Assembly (NCBI GenBank): GCA_020055645.1
Contig: CM034548.1
Coordinates: 31,980,201-32,044,200, forward strand
Length of the DNA stretch: 64,000 nucleotides
Reading direction: 5' to 3'
From: Tomocerus qinae
Lineage: Eukaryota > Arthropoda > Collembola > Entomobryomorpha > Tomoceridae
Shown piece by piece: positions 51,495 to 62,707 of this stretch. The translations under genes and the position numbers were made by a program. A model generated the notes under the pieces. The model searched no databases. It saw nothing but the letters and a program-made list of their open reading frames with translations, and was not told the DNA's origin. Position 1 is the first letter of the stretch. Each line of letters starts with the position of its first letter.

Positions 51495-54400
51495 ATGGAC
51501 GGATTTAACGATTCATTTGGAAGCAACACAGAAGCAGATCCAGCTGCTGAATTTTTGGCTCGCGAACAAAATAATCTGGCAGGTCTTGAAGATGACATCA
51601 ACCCTGTAGTCACTAATGGAATTTCTGGTAAATTTTAAATTAAAATTAAAATTTTAATGAACTACGGCTAATATTTTCATTCATTTCCATTGCCTTTTCC
51701 ATTTGTTTGATGACTGCAAACTGTACATTCAACATTAAGATGCATATTTCTCTTTAGACGTTCGAGTAGATCCAATTTATAGATCATATTTTATCTTTTT
51801 GGACTTCCGGACAGCAAAACCTGGTCTTCCAATAACCTGGTGTCATAACCATGTCTGCTTATGTTTTTGTTGATGTAAAGTTCAAAAATATTCAGAATTC
51901 TAAGTTTTGTGTTTGACAGTTGGTATAAAAAACTGTGTAGCGGTGCCACGCCCCAAAGGGGCGTCACATTATTAATCAAGGGGCGTTTAAGATGACTTGA
52001 TCAACGTTTGGCATTGTCTATCGATCATACTATCAATATACAATGGCTTTAATTTTTATTTCTATGCAGTTTAGATTAGATGACAATACTTATAGTATAC
52101 AATGAAGCTAAATGTCATTTTTTTAATCAAGGTGTTTTCCAACAATTTTCGAGTCTAAACATTGTTACCAGAGTTTGATAAAGTTGCTGAAATGAATAAT
52201 TTAAAAATATCAATATAACAAAACATTCTTTAAAAATATGTTAAACGAAAGCAGTCTTTCCAAAGTAAATTCAACGGTGGGTTCAATAACGTTGATAAAA
52301 GTGCATAAAAAATGTTTAATTTCCCCTCATAATTTTTAATAAAGTCTATTATCCTGCAAAAATAATGTTGCTTTACGAATTATATTTTTTAATCGTTTTC
52401 TTAGGAGGCGAAGCAGAACTGAGTCGGTCACCGTCTCCATCACCCATACCAGTACAACCGCAAGTTCCTCGGGAGGAGCCGGAAAAAATTAAACGCTGGA
52501 GAGAAGAACAGAAAAAAAGATTAGAGCAGAAGGGTGAACACTATTCTCTTAATTAATTCGACATTTGTCACTGAATTAATAAATCAAGCGTCTGTTCTAT
52601 TTTCTTTTGCAGATGAAGAAGAAGAGGCAAAGAAGGGTGAAATGAAAGAGGCTGCTCGGAAGGAATTAGATGAATGGTATAAAAATCACGATGAACAAGT
52701 GGCAAAGAATCGCAAAGCTAACCGGTAAGTTGTTTCAGTACCTGTCGTAAACAACAGAGTCAAAATAATTTATTATTATGCAAATGGATTTTTCTTGGTT
52801 ACTTTTTCTTGAATGTAATTGAGTTATTATCATATATATTATTCTAATTTTTTAAAAACTGTAGAATATTTTTTACAGTATGTAAGAGTGTACAATGATT
52901 GAATGAATGAATGAATTCTATTTAAAAGAAAAGTTGTTAGACGTTGGAACATTTTTTTCACAAAGTTTATATTTACGTGATCCATTTATTTAAATTCCAT
53001 GCTCATCCAATCCTAGGGAAGCGTCAAAGTAAGAATGATGACAATGACAAATGACTAATCTATAATAGCTCTATGTCGTTATCGTATTGTGATTGTGATT
53101 ACTTATTGATTGTTTGTTGAATCAGTAGTCATCCCCACCTTACATGAGTAATAGTTTGTTGATAATGTAGTTCTAGTTTGCGATTTATTGCACTAAGCAG
53201 TCTGAGTTTGATTATTTTTTTGTTATCGATTATAGCATCCCTTGAATTAATTGCTAATTTTATTTTAGTTTGGTGGCTAGTATCGTCTTTATTACAGGCT
53301 ATCAGCATTTATATTTAGTGCATGATCAAAAATATCTAAATATTTCCTCAACGGGCCAATTTTTCCGAGTACATGCTTTTAAAATTTAATATGAACCTAA
53401 AATGAGAAGTTATAGTATTATTTGGATTTTGGTTGTGAGATTGTCAGGGTGTTATGATTATTTTAAAACTATTCACATTGACTAACTTGGCCAACTTCGA
53501 TTTTATTTTAAAATGCTATGTACTCGGTAAAGCGTTCATTTCATGAATAATAATATACATAGTCGTGTACTAATCGTGTAGCATGTTATTGAATCATCTC
53601 CCAAACAGTATCTAGATAGTAAATAGTAGCTGATATAAACAGATTACACCAATTACGCAGCAAAATTAGTTACTGTGGGCTATAGAGTAGAAAATCTAGA
53701 CTAAATAATTTTTAATATTCAATGAAATATATTTAACTGAATACACAGTTGCTATTTCAAAATGTTTTTATTAGGACTTTTATTTTCTTAAAATAACGTC
53801 TCAGTTGTAAATGAAATTGAATTTTTAGTGCTCACAAATCTGATAGAAAATTAAACTCATTAATATTTTCCATGAATAATTATAACTTAGTGAGTGATTT
53901 AGATCAGAGTGGTGGCCTGATATGTCAAATGCACTTGTATTTATTTATATACGAAAAATCACTAAATATGTTAGTGCCGTAAATTGTAAAGTTTGGAAAT
54001 TGCCTACCTAATACATATTGGTGCTGTTACCTTTTTTAAAATGGTTTTTAATGCATTGCGTATTTTACCCATGTCTACCTCTTTTAGATATTGAAATATT
54101 GGGTATTAATTTATTGGACATTATAATTTTTCAAAATTTACTTTTGACTTTTAAAAATATGGTTTGTGAAATGACGAAAACTTCTCCAATTACTAAATTT
54201 ACTATAGTTGTTGCTGTAAATGCCAATCAGCTGCAGTGTAAATACTGTTAAATGTATTAGGTGGCTGTAAAGTATGAAAAGATTAGTGGCAATCAGAAAG
54301 TTCCTCTCCAAGTAGTATCGCAATCGTGATCGTGATAGCTAGTATTGATTCGTGACTAGAAAATTCTAAATCAAGGGTATATTTTAAAATGGTCTAATTG

Positions 54401-54602
54401 TATTTCCAAATGTGACAGGAGTGCTGAAAAAGAATTAGTGGCGGATACGGACCCAATTGAGCCTGGTACCGAATGGGAGCGAATTGCCAAACTCTGCGAC
54501 TTCAATCCGAAAGGAAGTAAACATCAAAAAGACATTTCACGGATGCGTTCGATCATTCTTCAAGTAAAGCAGACTCCGCCAGTAGGAAAACCTCGACAAT
54601 GA
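51495..54602 (+). CDS. Clc: Clathrin light chain
   Basis: Exons 51495-51627, 52405-52533, 52613-52724 and 54419-54602 join in frame to 185 residues, shorter than the roughly 219-248 of fly and vertebrate chains. The N-terminus keeps the conserved block DPAAEFLAREQNNLAGLEDD. A Ser/Pro-rich linker follows (SRSPSPSPIPVQPQ), then a charged helical heavy-chain-binding region (EEPEKIKRWREEQKKRLEQK to DEWYKNHDEQVAKNRKANR). The C-terminal signature GTEWERIAKLCDFNPKGSKHQKDISRMRS ends the protein. It coats the clathrin triskelion hub and tunes lattice assembly in endocytosis and Golgi traffic. The last intron is about 1.7 kb; the shorter length comes from the acidic and linker parts. AATAAA occurs near 54790 and 54873. 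Confidence 0.95.
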
Positions 54603-55264
54603 TTCTCCAGCCCACCTTTCTTTCATATTATAAATACACAGCACCTCATTAACATAGGTACATGATGATACATGAACATTCAAATTCCTAAATTATACTA
54701 TTACTTCGTAACATTACAGTAAACAATATGCATTCTCTATTATGTTGTTAATTCAATCAAACATTTTGTTAATAGTATCACAACAGTATGGTAATAAATG
54801 GCTCTGAGTGATCGTGTTATTTAGAACTATTGTGTCCTTTCCATTTGTATTTGCATGCTTGGTGCCATATAAATAAAGTAGAATAATTGAATGAAACGAC
54901 ATTAAGGTTTTTAGGAGCCACAGCTTAGTTTATTTCTATTACATTTGACTCGCATGACTGACTCAATACAAAATTTGTTATTATTCTACTATAAACAACA
55001 AGTAAATTAGTCACTACCAAAGAATTCGATACCATTTTAATTCGAACACAATAAGCCGGTATTAGAGAATACCTTGTCGGGAAAATTAAATTACATAATA
55101 TCTTGGAAATAGTTCACCTTCTTAAACAGCTATTAGATAGTTTTAACGGCTAATTATTATTAACTAAATGGTCTATTTACCTAAATAAATATTTGTATCC
55201 ATTTCGCTTAAGACAACTACATATTGTTCAACCTTCAAAAAAGTTGATTTACATCATCAGTTTT
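54603..55264. other. Clathrin light chain 3' flank
   Basis: The 3' UTR with polyadenylation signals lies near 54790-54873, followed by AT-rich DNA without a recognised feature, up to the satellite cluster. Confidence 0.5.
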
Positions 55265-56640
55265 ACGATAGGGCTTAAATAGGACATGACATAACTTCCG
55301 TTTTTATTTTTTTATACAGCAAAATTTAATTATTTTACTGTAACCGACCTGATTACCTCGGCTTTGGATGAGCTGTGTTTTTTAATAACGCAACATTGAG
55401 AATGATGATTAGTGTCTGATGTGTTTCAAAATAAATATTTTGAAATAACTTTTGCCTTTAGATATATGGGCAAAAATGAGAAAATTCAACACCAGTTTCT
55501 GAGTACTCTAAACTAACTGGTAGATTGCGTTTGCGTCAGCCACTACATCCTTCAGTCATGTTCAATTCATACATGACATAAAGATGCCTCGAGGTAAAGA
55601 CATAAAAGGATATTCCCCAATTTTGCATCCAATTCAAATTCTACCAATACTGCCACAGAGAATAAGCACCCAAACCAAAATAAACGATACTTACAGGGTT
55701 TGGGTGCCTACTTCTCTATTGCAGTATTGGTAGAATACGAAATTGGTGCAAAAATTAGAGAACCCCACCCCCTATGTCTCCACCTTGTAATGGTGTTGAT
55801 GTAAAATACGTTACTACTAGAGAAACAAAATCGACGCGTGTTGTACTATTTTATGCAACCGGTAGATTGCGTTTGCGTCAGCCAATACATACTTCAGTCA
55901 TGCTCAATTCATACATGACATCAAGATGCCTCGAGGTAAAGACATATTATAAGGAAATTCCCTAATTTCGCACCCAATTCGAATTCTACCAATACTGCCA
56001 CAGAGAATAAGCACCCAAGCCGAAATAAACGATACTTACATGGTTTGGGTGCCTACTTCTCCATGGCAGTATTGGTAGAATTCGAAATTGGTGCAAAAAT
56101 CGGAGAACCCCACCCCCTATGTCTCCAACTTGTAATGGTGTTGATGTAAAATACGTTTCTACTAGAGAAACAATATCGACGCGTCTTGTATTTACTAAAT
56201 ATTACTGTCAATTAAAATGACATTACTATCATACATAACATAGTATCCCCCTTTAATACAGAAGAATTTGTTATTATTTTACTGCAACCGGTAGATTGCG
56301 TTTGCGTCAGCCACTATTGTCTTACTACTGTCACACATGACATCAAGATGCCTCGATTACAACGGGAAGATAATAGAGGTATATTCCTCGATTTTGTACC
56401 CAATTCGAATTCTACCAATACTCCCACAGAAAAGTAAGCACCCAAGCCGAAAGTTTTAGATTCAATATTAAGTGGTTGCATAAGCATACAATATCTTACA
56501 ATTTAAGCATGACATGACATAACTTTCGTTTTGATACAGTAAAAATTTGTTATTATTTTACTGTATCTTTACTTTACTGTATTTTAATGTATAGATTAAG
56601 TCAGCCACTAAAGAGGCAATCGGTAGCATTTAAAATTGGT
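55265..56640. repeat. Satellite-like array with about 430-bp unit, 2-3 copies
   Basis: GGTAGATTGCGTTTGCGTCA recurs at about 55520, 55860 and 56289, each followed by the same ordered sequence (CATGACAT, AAGATGCCTCGA and so on). The first copy lacks about 85 bp that the second has. The third is truncated after GCACCCAAGCC. The related flank with ACATGACATAACTT precedes copy 1 and recurs at 56510 and 57013. Confidence 0.85.
55617..55758. repeat. 140-bp inverted repeat inside satellite copy 1
   Basis: The left arm with CTACCAATACTGCCACAGAG and AAGCACCCAA is complemented by GGGTGCCTACTTCT, GCAGTATTGGTAGAAT and AATTGGTGCAAAAAT on the right. The same hairpin sits in copy 2 (about 55964-56101). Copy 3 keeps only the left arm (about 56390-56445). 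A MITE therefore inserted before the unit was amplified. Confidence 0.8.
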
Positions 56641-57360
56641 TCATAGCTTATGGTTCTACATCAACCTATTAGTTGTTTTTATTGTGTGCAGATGGTTCTA
56701 CATCCACCTATTAATTGTTCTTATCGTGTGCTGATAGTTTTACCTCGACCTATTATGGGCCAAAATGAGAAAATTCAAAACCCGGTTCTGAGACGTCAAA
56801 ACGTGGTATTACGTATTACCCGTAACCAGGGCTTTGAATTTCCCTTCAGGATTACATACCCTAGACAGGACATTACTTCCTTTTTAATACAGTACAATTT
56901 GTTACCATATTTTACTATAACTGGTATGTTTACGTGGGCCACAACACTGGCATTTGAAATTAATTCAATATTACGGGGCTGCATAAGCAATACAATAGAA
57001 CTTATAATTTAAGTATGACATGACATAACTTTCGTTTCGATACAGTAAAAATTTGCTATTATTTTACTTTATCTTTACTTTACTGTATTTTAATGTATAG
57101 ATTAAGCCAGTCACTAAGGGGGCAATCGGTAGCATTTAAAATTGGTTCATAGCTTATGGTTTTACATCAACCTATTAATTGTTTTGATCGATTCCTGATG
57201 GTTCTTTATCAACCTATTATTTATTTTTACCGATTCATATAGCTTATGGTTCTACAGCAACCTATTAATTCTATTTATCGATTCATAGCTTAAGGTTCTG
57301 CATCAACCTATTATTTGTATTTATCAATTCATAGCTTATGGTTCTGAATCAACTTTTTAG
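56505..57360. repeat. Second satellite block, about 500-bp period with short GATTCATAGCTTATGG repeats
   Basis: The segment starting at ATGACATGACATAACTTTCG (about 56510) is repeated at about 57014 with near identity through GGCAATCGGTAGCATTTAAA. Downstream, units built on TTCATAGCTTATGGTTCT and CATCAACCTATTA recur every roughly 45-60 bases to about 57380 and again at 57810-57990. A frame of 120 codons across it is a by-product of the repeats. Confidence 0.8.
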
Positions 57361-57369
57361 TTATATTTA

Positions 57370-58450
57370 TCGATTCATAGCTTGAGTTTTACATCCTATT
57401 ACATATTTTTACATACCCATATTCATATTTACCCATTCACTTGGGCGCTGATGGAAAAAACTTTTTCTCGCTGGTGACCTAAAAAAAATCTCTGTTGGCA
57501 GCATGCATACGCAACCCTATTAAATGTGTCCATCAAGTTTCGAGAAGTGCAAATGTTTTGTCTGTATTCAGACTTTACATATACTAGCGCTCAGCCCGAA
57601 AAATTGAGGCCTTTTTTGAAATGAATTGAAAATTCACAAACATTAAATTGCGTTGATTTATAGACATCCTTATTTTCTCCTACTATATCTCTCATTTTTA
57701 CCTTTTTTCTCTCTCTCACTTTTATCTTGCTCTCTCACTATTCCCTATTTTTACCCAGTTACCAAGGTTTTTCCACCAGCGTCACTTGGGTTTTTCATCC
57801 TGTTTTGATTCCTGATGGTTCTACATCAACCTATTATTTATTTTTACCGATTCATATAGCTTATGGTTCTACAGCAACCTATTATTTGTATTTATCGATT
57901 CATAGCTTATGGTTCTGAATCAACTTTTTAGTTATATTTATCGATTCATAGCTTATGGAAATGAATCAACTTTTTAGTTATATTTATCGACTCATAGCTT
58001 GGGTTTTACATCCTATTACATATTTTTACATACTATTATTCATATTTACCCATTTACCTGGGCGCTGATGGAAAAAACTTTTTCTCACTTGTAACCTTAA
58101 AAAAATCTGTTTGCAGCATGCATACGCAACCCTATTAAATGTGTACATCAAGTTTCGAGAAGTGCAAATTTTTGTCTGTATTCAGACTTTACACATACCA
58201 TCTCTCAGCCCGAAAAATTGAGGCCTTTATTGAAATGAATTGAAAATTCACAAACATTAAATTGTCTTGATTTAGAGACATCCTTATTTTCTCCTACTAT
58301 ATCTCTCATTTTTTCCTTTTTTCTCTCTCTCCCTTTTATCTTTCTCTTTCACTATTCCCTATTTTTACCCAGTTACCAAGGTTTTTCCACCAGCGTCACT
58401 TGGGTTCTTCATCCTATTATTTATATTTATCCAATCATAGCTTGGGTTTT
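57370..58450. repeat. Direct duplication, offset about 617 bp
   Basis: The block with GGGCGCTGATGGAAAAAACT, GCATGCATACGCAACCCTAT, AAGTTTCGAGAAGTGCAAAT, CAGCCCGAAAAATTGAGGCC, a CT-rich stretch and TTTTTCCACCAGCGTCACTT at about 57372-57800 recurs at about 57990-58410 with few differences. The right copy abuts the TIM8 3' end. Confidence 0.9.
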
Positions 58451-58483
58451 CCATCCTATTATTTATAATTATCAATTATATTT

Positions 58484-59394
58484 TCATAATCCGCCTCCTT
58501 TCCTTTGTATTGCTTGAGTAAATCGATTAGCTATTAACAAGGAAACGTCAACAAATCGTGCGACACAGTTTTCCAAACAGCCTTCAGTTTTTCCGTCTAA
58601 CTTTGAAGCCGGCTTGTCCATACATTTATCCCAGCAATGATCGGTCAAATTTTGGATCTAAAATTGTAAAATAGAAAACGATATTAAATTAAAATTATTA
58701 TTACTTCACCAACAATAAAATAATCATTCCACTTCAATGTTTTCTATTATTACCTTAAGTCTTTCAATTCAGTCAAAAATTATCATAATCATCTAAGTAT
58801 TTAGAAATTGATTTAGGGGACTAATTGATTTTAGAAATTAATCGATACAGGCATAAAATAGCGTAAAATTTTTGGATTTAAGGGGGGCTAACTTCCCCCC
58901 CCAAATACGGCCCTGAAAATCATAACATAGCTTTTACCATTATGTTCAATACTAATTTATCATTTTTAATTGGGGGTTGGCATAATATTTTAAATTACTC
59001 TAAAATAGTCTTGTAACATTATATCCATTATTGAGTATTGACTGATGCACAAATAGCATATTTCATTATTATTATTATTTTTATTATTAGTCTTAGTCTG
59101 ATGCTTTGCATACTATGCCATGCCAAATGGGCGAATACCTATGATATGACATGACCTAGTATAACACCTATGACCTAGACTACGAAATGTTACGGGCGTC
59201 TTATCTTTTACGAAAGAGGCTTAGAATATTCAAAGTGGTAATACCTGTGCCCTCAGCTGTGCCCTTTGCTGTTCTACCATCAAAAATTCTTGCATCTCAG
59301 CTGCATCTTCGGCGTTGCCGGTTGAGGGCCCTAATCCTCCGGCATCATGGTCCATATTATGACCATCATAGTCTCCAAGTCCAAAGGTCGCCAT
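58484..59394 (-). CDS. TIMM8: TIM8, small mitochondrial intermembrane-space chaperone
   Basis: Minus-strand exons 59394-59245 and 58657-58484 join in phase 0 (CAG|gtat, tttag|ATCC) to 107 residues. The second exon has the twin CX3C motif of small TIMs, CWDKC (58-62) and CLENC (77-81), separated by 14 residues as in TIM8. Family-typical MDKPASKLD and CVARFVDVSLLIANRF surround it. TIM8 pairs with TIM13 in a hexamer that escorts hydrophobic precursors, such as TIM23, across the intermembrane space. The N-terminal 50 residues include an acidic Gly-rich start and a helical QEFLMVEQQRAQLRAQ, longer than usual at the extreme end. An acceptor-like tttttacag lies one base before the ATG (59396), so a 5' UTR intron is likely. 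The intron (58658-59244) carries a transposon end fragment. Confidence 0.92.
58858..58925 (-). mobile_element. hAT-like MITE end fragment in the TIM8 intron
   Basis: Read on the minus strand this is CAGGGCCGTATTTGGGGGGG followed by AAGTTAGCCCC. It matches the ends of the elements at 61166-61375 and 62708-62937. No second end was located, so it is a remnant or a strongly diverged copy. Confidence 0.5.
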
Positions 59395-60270
59395 TCTGTA
59401 AAAAATGGTTAAATTATGAATTTTAAATTCCACACAAAAAATTTAGATGAACTCCATTTACATTTCCGCACGTGGTATTGAATATTAGCCTTTATTTTTT
59501 AAACTATCAACCATCAACGTATCAACTATGGACTACTATATGCTGCGCATACAGTGCGTAGTCTATAATCTATAACATGGTCTACTTCTCAAATGTTAAA
59601 AATAGTGATTTGATGATTTGACTCCTACCTTCCTCTAGGATCTTCAATCACTGCTTATTATAGTAGGTACTTTAATCCTTCGACAAACCCCGGATTTTGG
59701 GTTAGGTGGTAGGTCCAATATTTCAGATTTCACAAATCATATTGTGAAATTCGGTGTGAAATGTTGTGAATACAGCAAACTTCAGCAAAAGCGTGGCCAC
59801 GCTTGGTGGCAGTGGCCAGCTTAAATTAAACTTCGCAAGAAATCATTGAAAAGCATGACTAAAAAAGGAGCATGATATAGTCGTACGGAACAGCTGAATC
59901 CATTCCATCGCGCATCGTTCTTACAAGTTCATATTATTCTGAATACCCTACCTATTATAGATTAGATATCTGGCTTGTTATAGTGTAGTAAGGTCTGTAG
60001 TCTGAGCAGAGCCCCCAGCCGCCGCTGCATTTGGCCCAAAATTTCCAGCCGCCAACCGAAAAACTCTGAATCTGAATGCCATAAGAAAATGTTTTCCATC
60101 TTAGTATTGCTCTCACAAACAATTATTAAGTCTAATTTGTCTAGCAGTCATTCAGCATGACTTCTATACAATTTTGTCTATGGTTATTACTAATTATGAG
60201 AAACTGGATTAAATTATTGACACTCTAGATTTGTATTTTACGCAGCAAAACAATTTAAAAAAATTATGTA

Positions 60271-60392
60271 CAGCAGGGACACAGTTAACTGAGACTAGAA
60301 ACCATTCCTACCCCTCCCTTTTAACATGAAAAGTCAGGCTAAAATTTGAGGTGTAGGAGGGTTTCTAGTCTCAGTTAATTTTGTCCCTGCTG
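60271..60392. mobile_element. 122-bp MITE with TA target-site duplication
   Basis: The ends are CAGCAGGGACACAGTTAACT and AGTTAATTTTGTCCCTGCTG, flanked by TA (60269-60270 and 60393-60394). Most of the element folds into one hairpin (GACTAGAAACC against GGTTTCTAGTC). This is Tc1/mariner-like. The array unit at 62676 shows the uninterrupted TATGTTGGCATGC sequence. Confidence 0.85.
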
Positions 60393-60920
60393 TATGTTGG
60401 CATGCAAAATGCATACCAACGTATGGAATCTTTCACTGCGCATGTTCAAACTTCGAGTCATAAAATGCCATACTTTAAAAATGACATTTTTTCATCATTC
60501 ATTCATTTTGACATCATTCAGCCTCCGCCGATTAAAATGAGAGATCAGCCGCCGCCGCCACTAAGTATCACGGCTGGGGCTTCTGAGTCTAAGCTCTTCT
60601 GAAATAAATGGAAAAAAGAGGGTATAGTAAATCCTTTTTCCTAGGGATTGAGTGCCTGTTGTATGGAGCTGGAGACGGAGAGCATAGAACACAAACACAG
60701 TATACCCCACAACAGCGATTGCCAGCCGCCAGCCAAAAAACCCAGCGCGCCAACACCCGCTGGTAATAAAAACGGCTCGCCATTAGAAAAATTCGTATTA
60801 ATGAAGTCTTATTTGTCTAACAGTGGTTTAATATGACTTCTATATAATTTTGTCTATGGCTACTGCTACTTGTGTATAACTATGGATTAAATTAAATTAT
60901 TGACACTCTTGATTTATATA

Positions 60921-61511
60921 GGATGACCCACAAGTTGTGCACGCATAGTTTGTGTTAATAACTTGAGTACCAGGACAGCTAGGGACAAATGGTTGGAAAG
61001 AGGACATTCCGACTTAAAGATTGGTGTACCATACGTAATGATTTGAATGATATTTAGGGCCAAAAAAATTAATTCATTAAAAAAATTTTTAATACATTGC
61101 GGTAGCAAGTTTTTACAAATAAGTTTTAAATGAATTAATATTTTGACCTAAAATATCACTCAAATCAAGGCCGTATTGAGGGGGGGGGGCATTGGGGGCA
61201 AATCAAACCGAAATCCAAGAAAAAGGGAAATTATTTCTCAAAATACAAAAAAATTTCGCGCTTCGCTCGATTTTGTCATTTTTTGGCTATTTTTGACTCA
61301 TTTTAGACTAAATAAAAACTTTTCATTCTATGAAATCATTGCCCCTTCCGAAATCAAATTCTAAATACGGTACTGATTCAAATAATAATTACGTATAGTA
61401 CACCAATCTTTAAGTTGGAATGTCCTATTTCCAAAGGTGACAACCATTTGTCTCTAGTTGCCCCTGTTCTCAAGTTAACAAACTATGCGTGCACAACTTG
61501 TGGGTTATCCA
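60921..61511. mobile_element. Foldback MITE, interrupted by a younger MITE
   Basis: The ends are GGATGACCCACAAGTTGTGC and GCACAACTTGTGGGTTATCC. Complementary blocks continue inward through GACAAATGGTTGGAAA / GGTGACAACCATTTGTC and GATTGGTGTACCATACGTAA, and then through AATGAATTAA at the centre. Its right arm is split at 61166-61375 by another element. Confidence 0.85.
61166..61375 (+). mobile_element. 210-bp hAT-like MITE nested in the foldback MITE
   Basis: The ends are CAAGGCCGTATTGAGGGGGG and TCTAAATACGGTACTG. It is flanked by ACTCAAAT and ATTCAAAT (61158-61165, 61376-61383), an 8-bp duplication with one mismatch. The interior (GAAATCCAAGAAAAAGGGAA, TTTCGCGCTTCGCTCG) closely matches the element at 62708-62937 in reverse. 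Confidence 0.85.
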
Positions 61512-61845
61512 GTCCGTGGAGGGGGTGGATTAAATTCCTTAAATACCGTAAAAAGTTGCCTCACTCCTAAAGCGCCATAAAGTAGAATAGTAATATGCAT
61601 TACTTCGACACTCTACTGGCACGAGTGTCTCTTCCTTGGAAAGGCAGATTGGTAAGGCTTGTCCCATTATAAATCTGTTAAAACTGGATAGTAATTCACC
61701 TTTCCTTCATCTGCAAATGCAGAAGGATTCGTAGTCATGGGTTGGAAAGCAGTGACCTAGTGTCTACTGATTCGGATCTGACGTATCTGATGTACCTATT
61801 TGACTATAAAGCAATTTTCTATTTTTTTTCTATCCTGTATTTTAC
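61512..61845. other. Unassigned segment inside array unit 2
   Basis: This stretch is absent from the other array units and lies between the foldback MITE and the resumed unit sequence near 61846. No inverted ends, repeats or coding domain were seen. It is probably part of an older, degraded insertion. Confidence 0.4.
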
Positions 61846-61870
61846 CCAGCAAATCAATTTTTTTAAATTA

Positions 61871-62675
61871 CCGTAAATATCGATATAGTTTCGCCTACTG
61901 AAATAATTCCCCGTACGCGGAATTATTTCGATTTTACTTAGCTTTTTAGGCCGTTCTAGCAAATAATTCCGCGTATCGAAATAATTCCGCGTACCTTTAC
62001 CTGCGTATTCATGTTAGTGTAGGTAAACGCAAATTTAATTATAAGATAAAATAAATAAGTGCAGATGTACTAAAGAATTAAGAACATTGACTTGAGTGAA
62101 AGGTTCTCAGAGTACAGCATGTACACAGCATGTAGAGTATTTTTGACTCCAAAAAGACCATCTTCGTATGTGTCAAGAAATTTGGCTTTTAAGATCAGGG
62201 CTATAAAATTATGTGACGAAAGCTCGATGACTAAGGTCAGCAAAAAGTTAAATGTTCATCGAAAGACTCTGAGATGGAAACGGAAAAGGCTGGAGTTTGA
62301 AACTTTAGCTGAAGATGGTAACAGTTTATAATAATAAATTTATAATAAATTTATATTTGAAAATTTCATTTATATATCATTTTGTGGAGGATATTTTTGT
62401 ATGCACAGAAGCAAGTGAGAGAAAAATACTAAAAGGAGGAGGACTAAAATTAAAAATTCCTGCAACTTTACATGAATGGATGAAATATAACTCCATTTAT
62501 TATTAATCTTTTTTTTATTTTTAACTTTTGCATTGAAAATTAAATAAAAATTGACTATGAAAAATAATTCCGCGTATCGAAATAATTCCGCAGCTGCGGA
62601 ATTATTTCGACTATTCACCCCTTTTTTGAGCCTTTGAAACAATAATTCCGCGCGGAATTATATCGATATTTACGG
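61871..62675 (+). mobile_element. 805-bp pogo-like DNA transposon derivative
   Basis: Terminal inverted repeats of about 17 bp (CCGTAAATATCGATATA at both ends) are flanked by TA (61869-61870, 62676-62677), as in Tc1/mariner/pogo elements. AATAATTCCGCG-type motifs are clustered behind both ends, several as inverted pairs with TATCGA or GCAGCTGC in between, and look like transposase-binding sites. The centre carries a transposase N-terminal fragment. The catalytic DDE region is missing, so the element is non-autonomous. The paralogous array unit near 60268 shows the site without this element. Confidence 0.88.
62119..62506 (+). CDS. Transposase DNA-binding-domain fragment of a pogo-like element
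   Basis: Exons 62119-62317 and 62409-62506 join (GATG|gtaaca, gcacag|AAGC) to a 98-residue frame. Residues about 24-66 form a Psq/CENP-B-type helix-turn-helix (FKIRAIKLCDESSMTKVSKK, then LNVHRKTLRWKRKR). After the junction comes ERKILKGGGLKLKIPATLHEWM, which resembles the GGG-(R/L)-K-P-x-x-P-x-L-x-x-x-(L)-x-x-W linker of pogo/Tigger-like transposases. The frame stops there, before the CENP-B second domain and the DDE catalytic core. As it stands it could bind DNA but not transpose. Whether it is expressed is unknown. Confidence 0.65.
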
Positions 62676-62707
62676 TATGTATGTTGGCATGCAAAATACA
62701 TACCAAC

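Noticed and set aside
52725-54418. Search for a nested gene in the 1.7-kb clathrin light chain intron
   Set aside because: Only short AT-rich frames (up to 77 codons) without domains were found. Treated as ordinary intron.
56650-57012. 120-codon plus-strand frame with repeated VLHQPI-like segments
   Set aside because: The protein repeats simply mirror the satellite DNA units, and the frame breaks in the next copy.
60648-60836. Short Pro/Ala-rich frames in the GC-rich array units
   Set aside because: The frames are not conserved between units and are broken by indels. The CAGCCGCC triplets are repeat sequence, not a gene.
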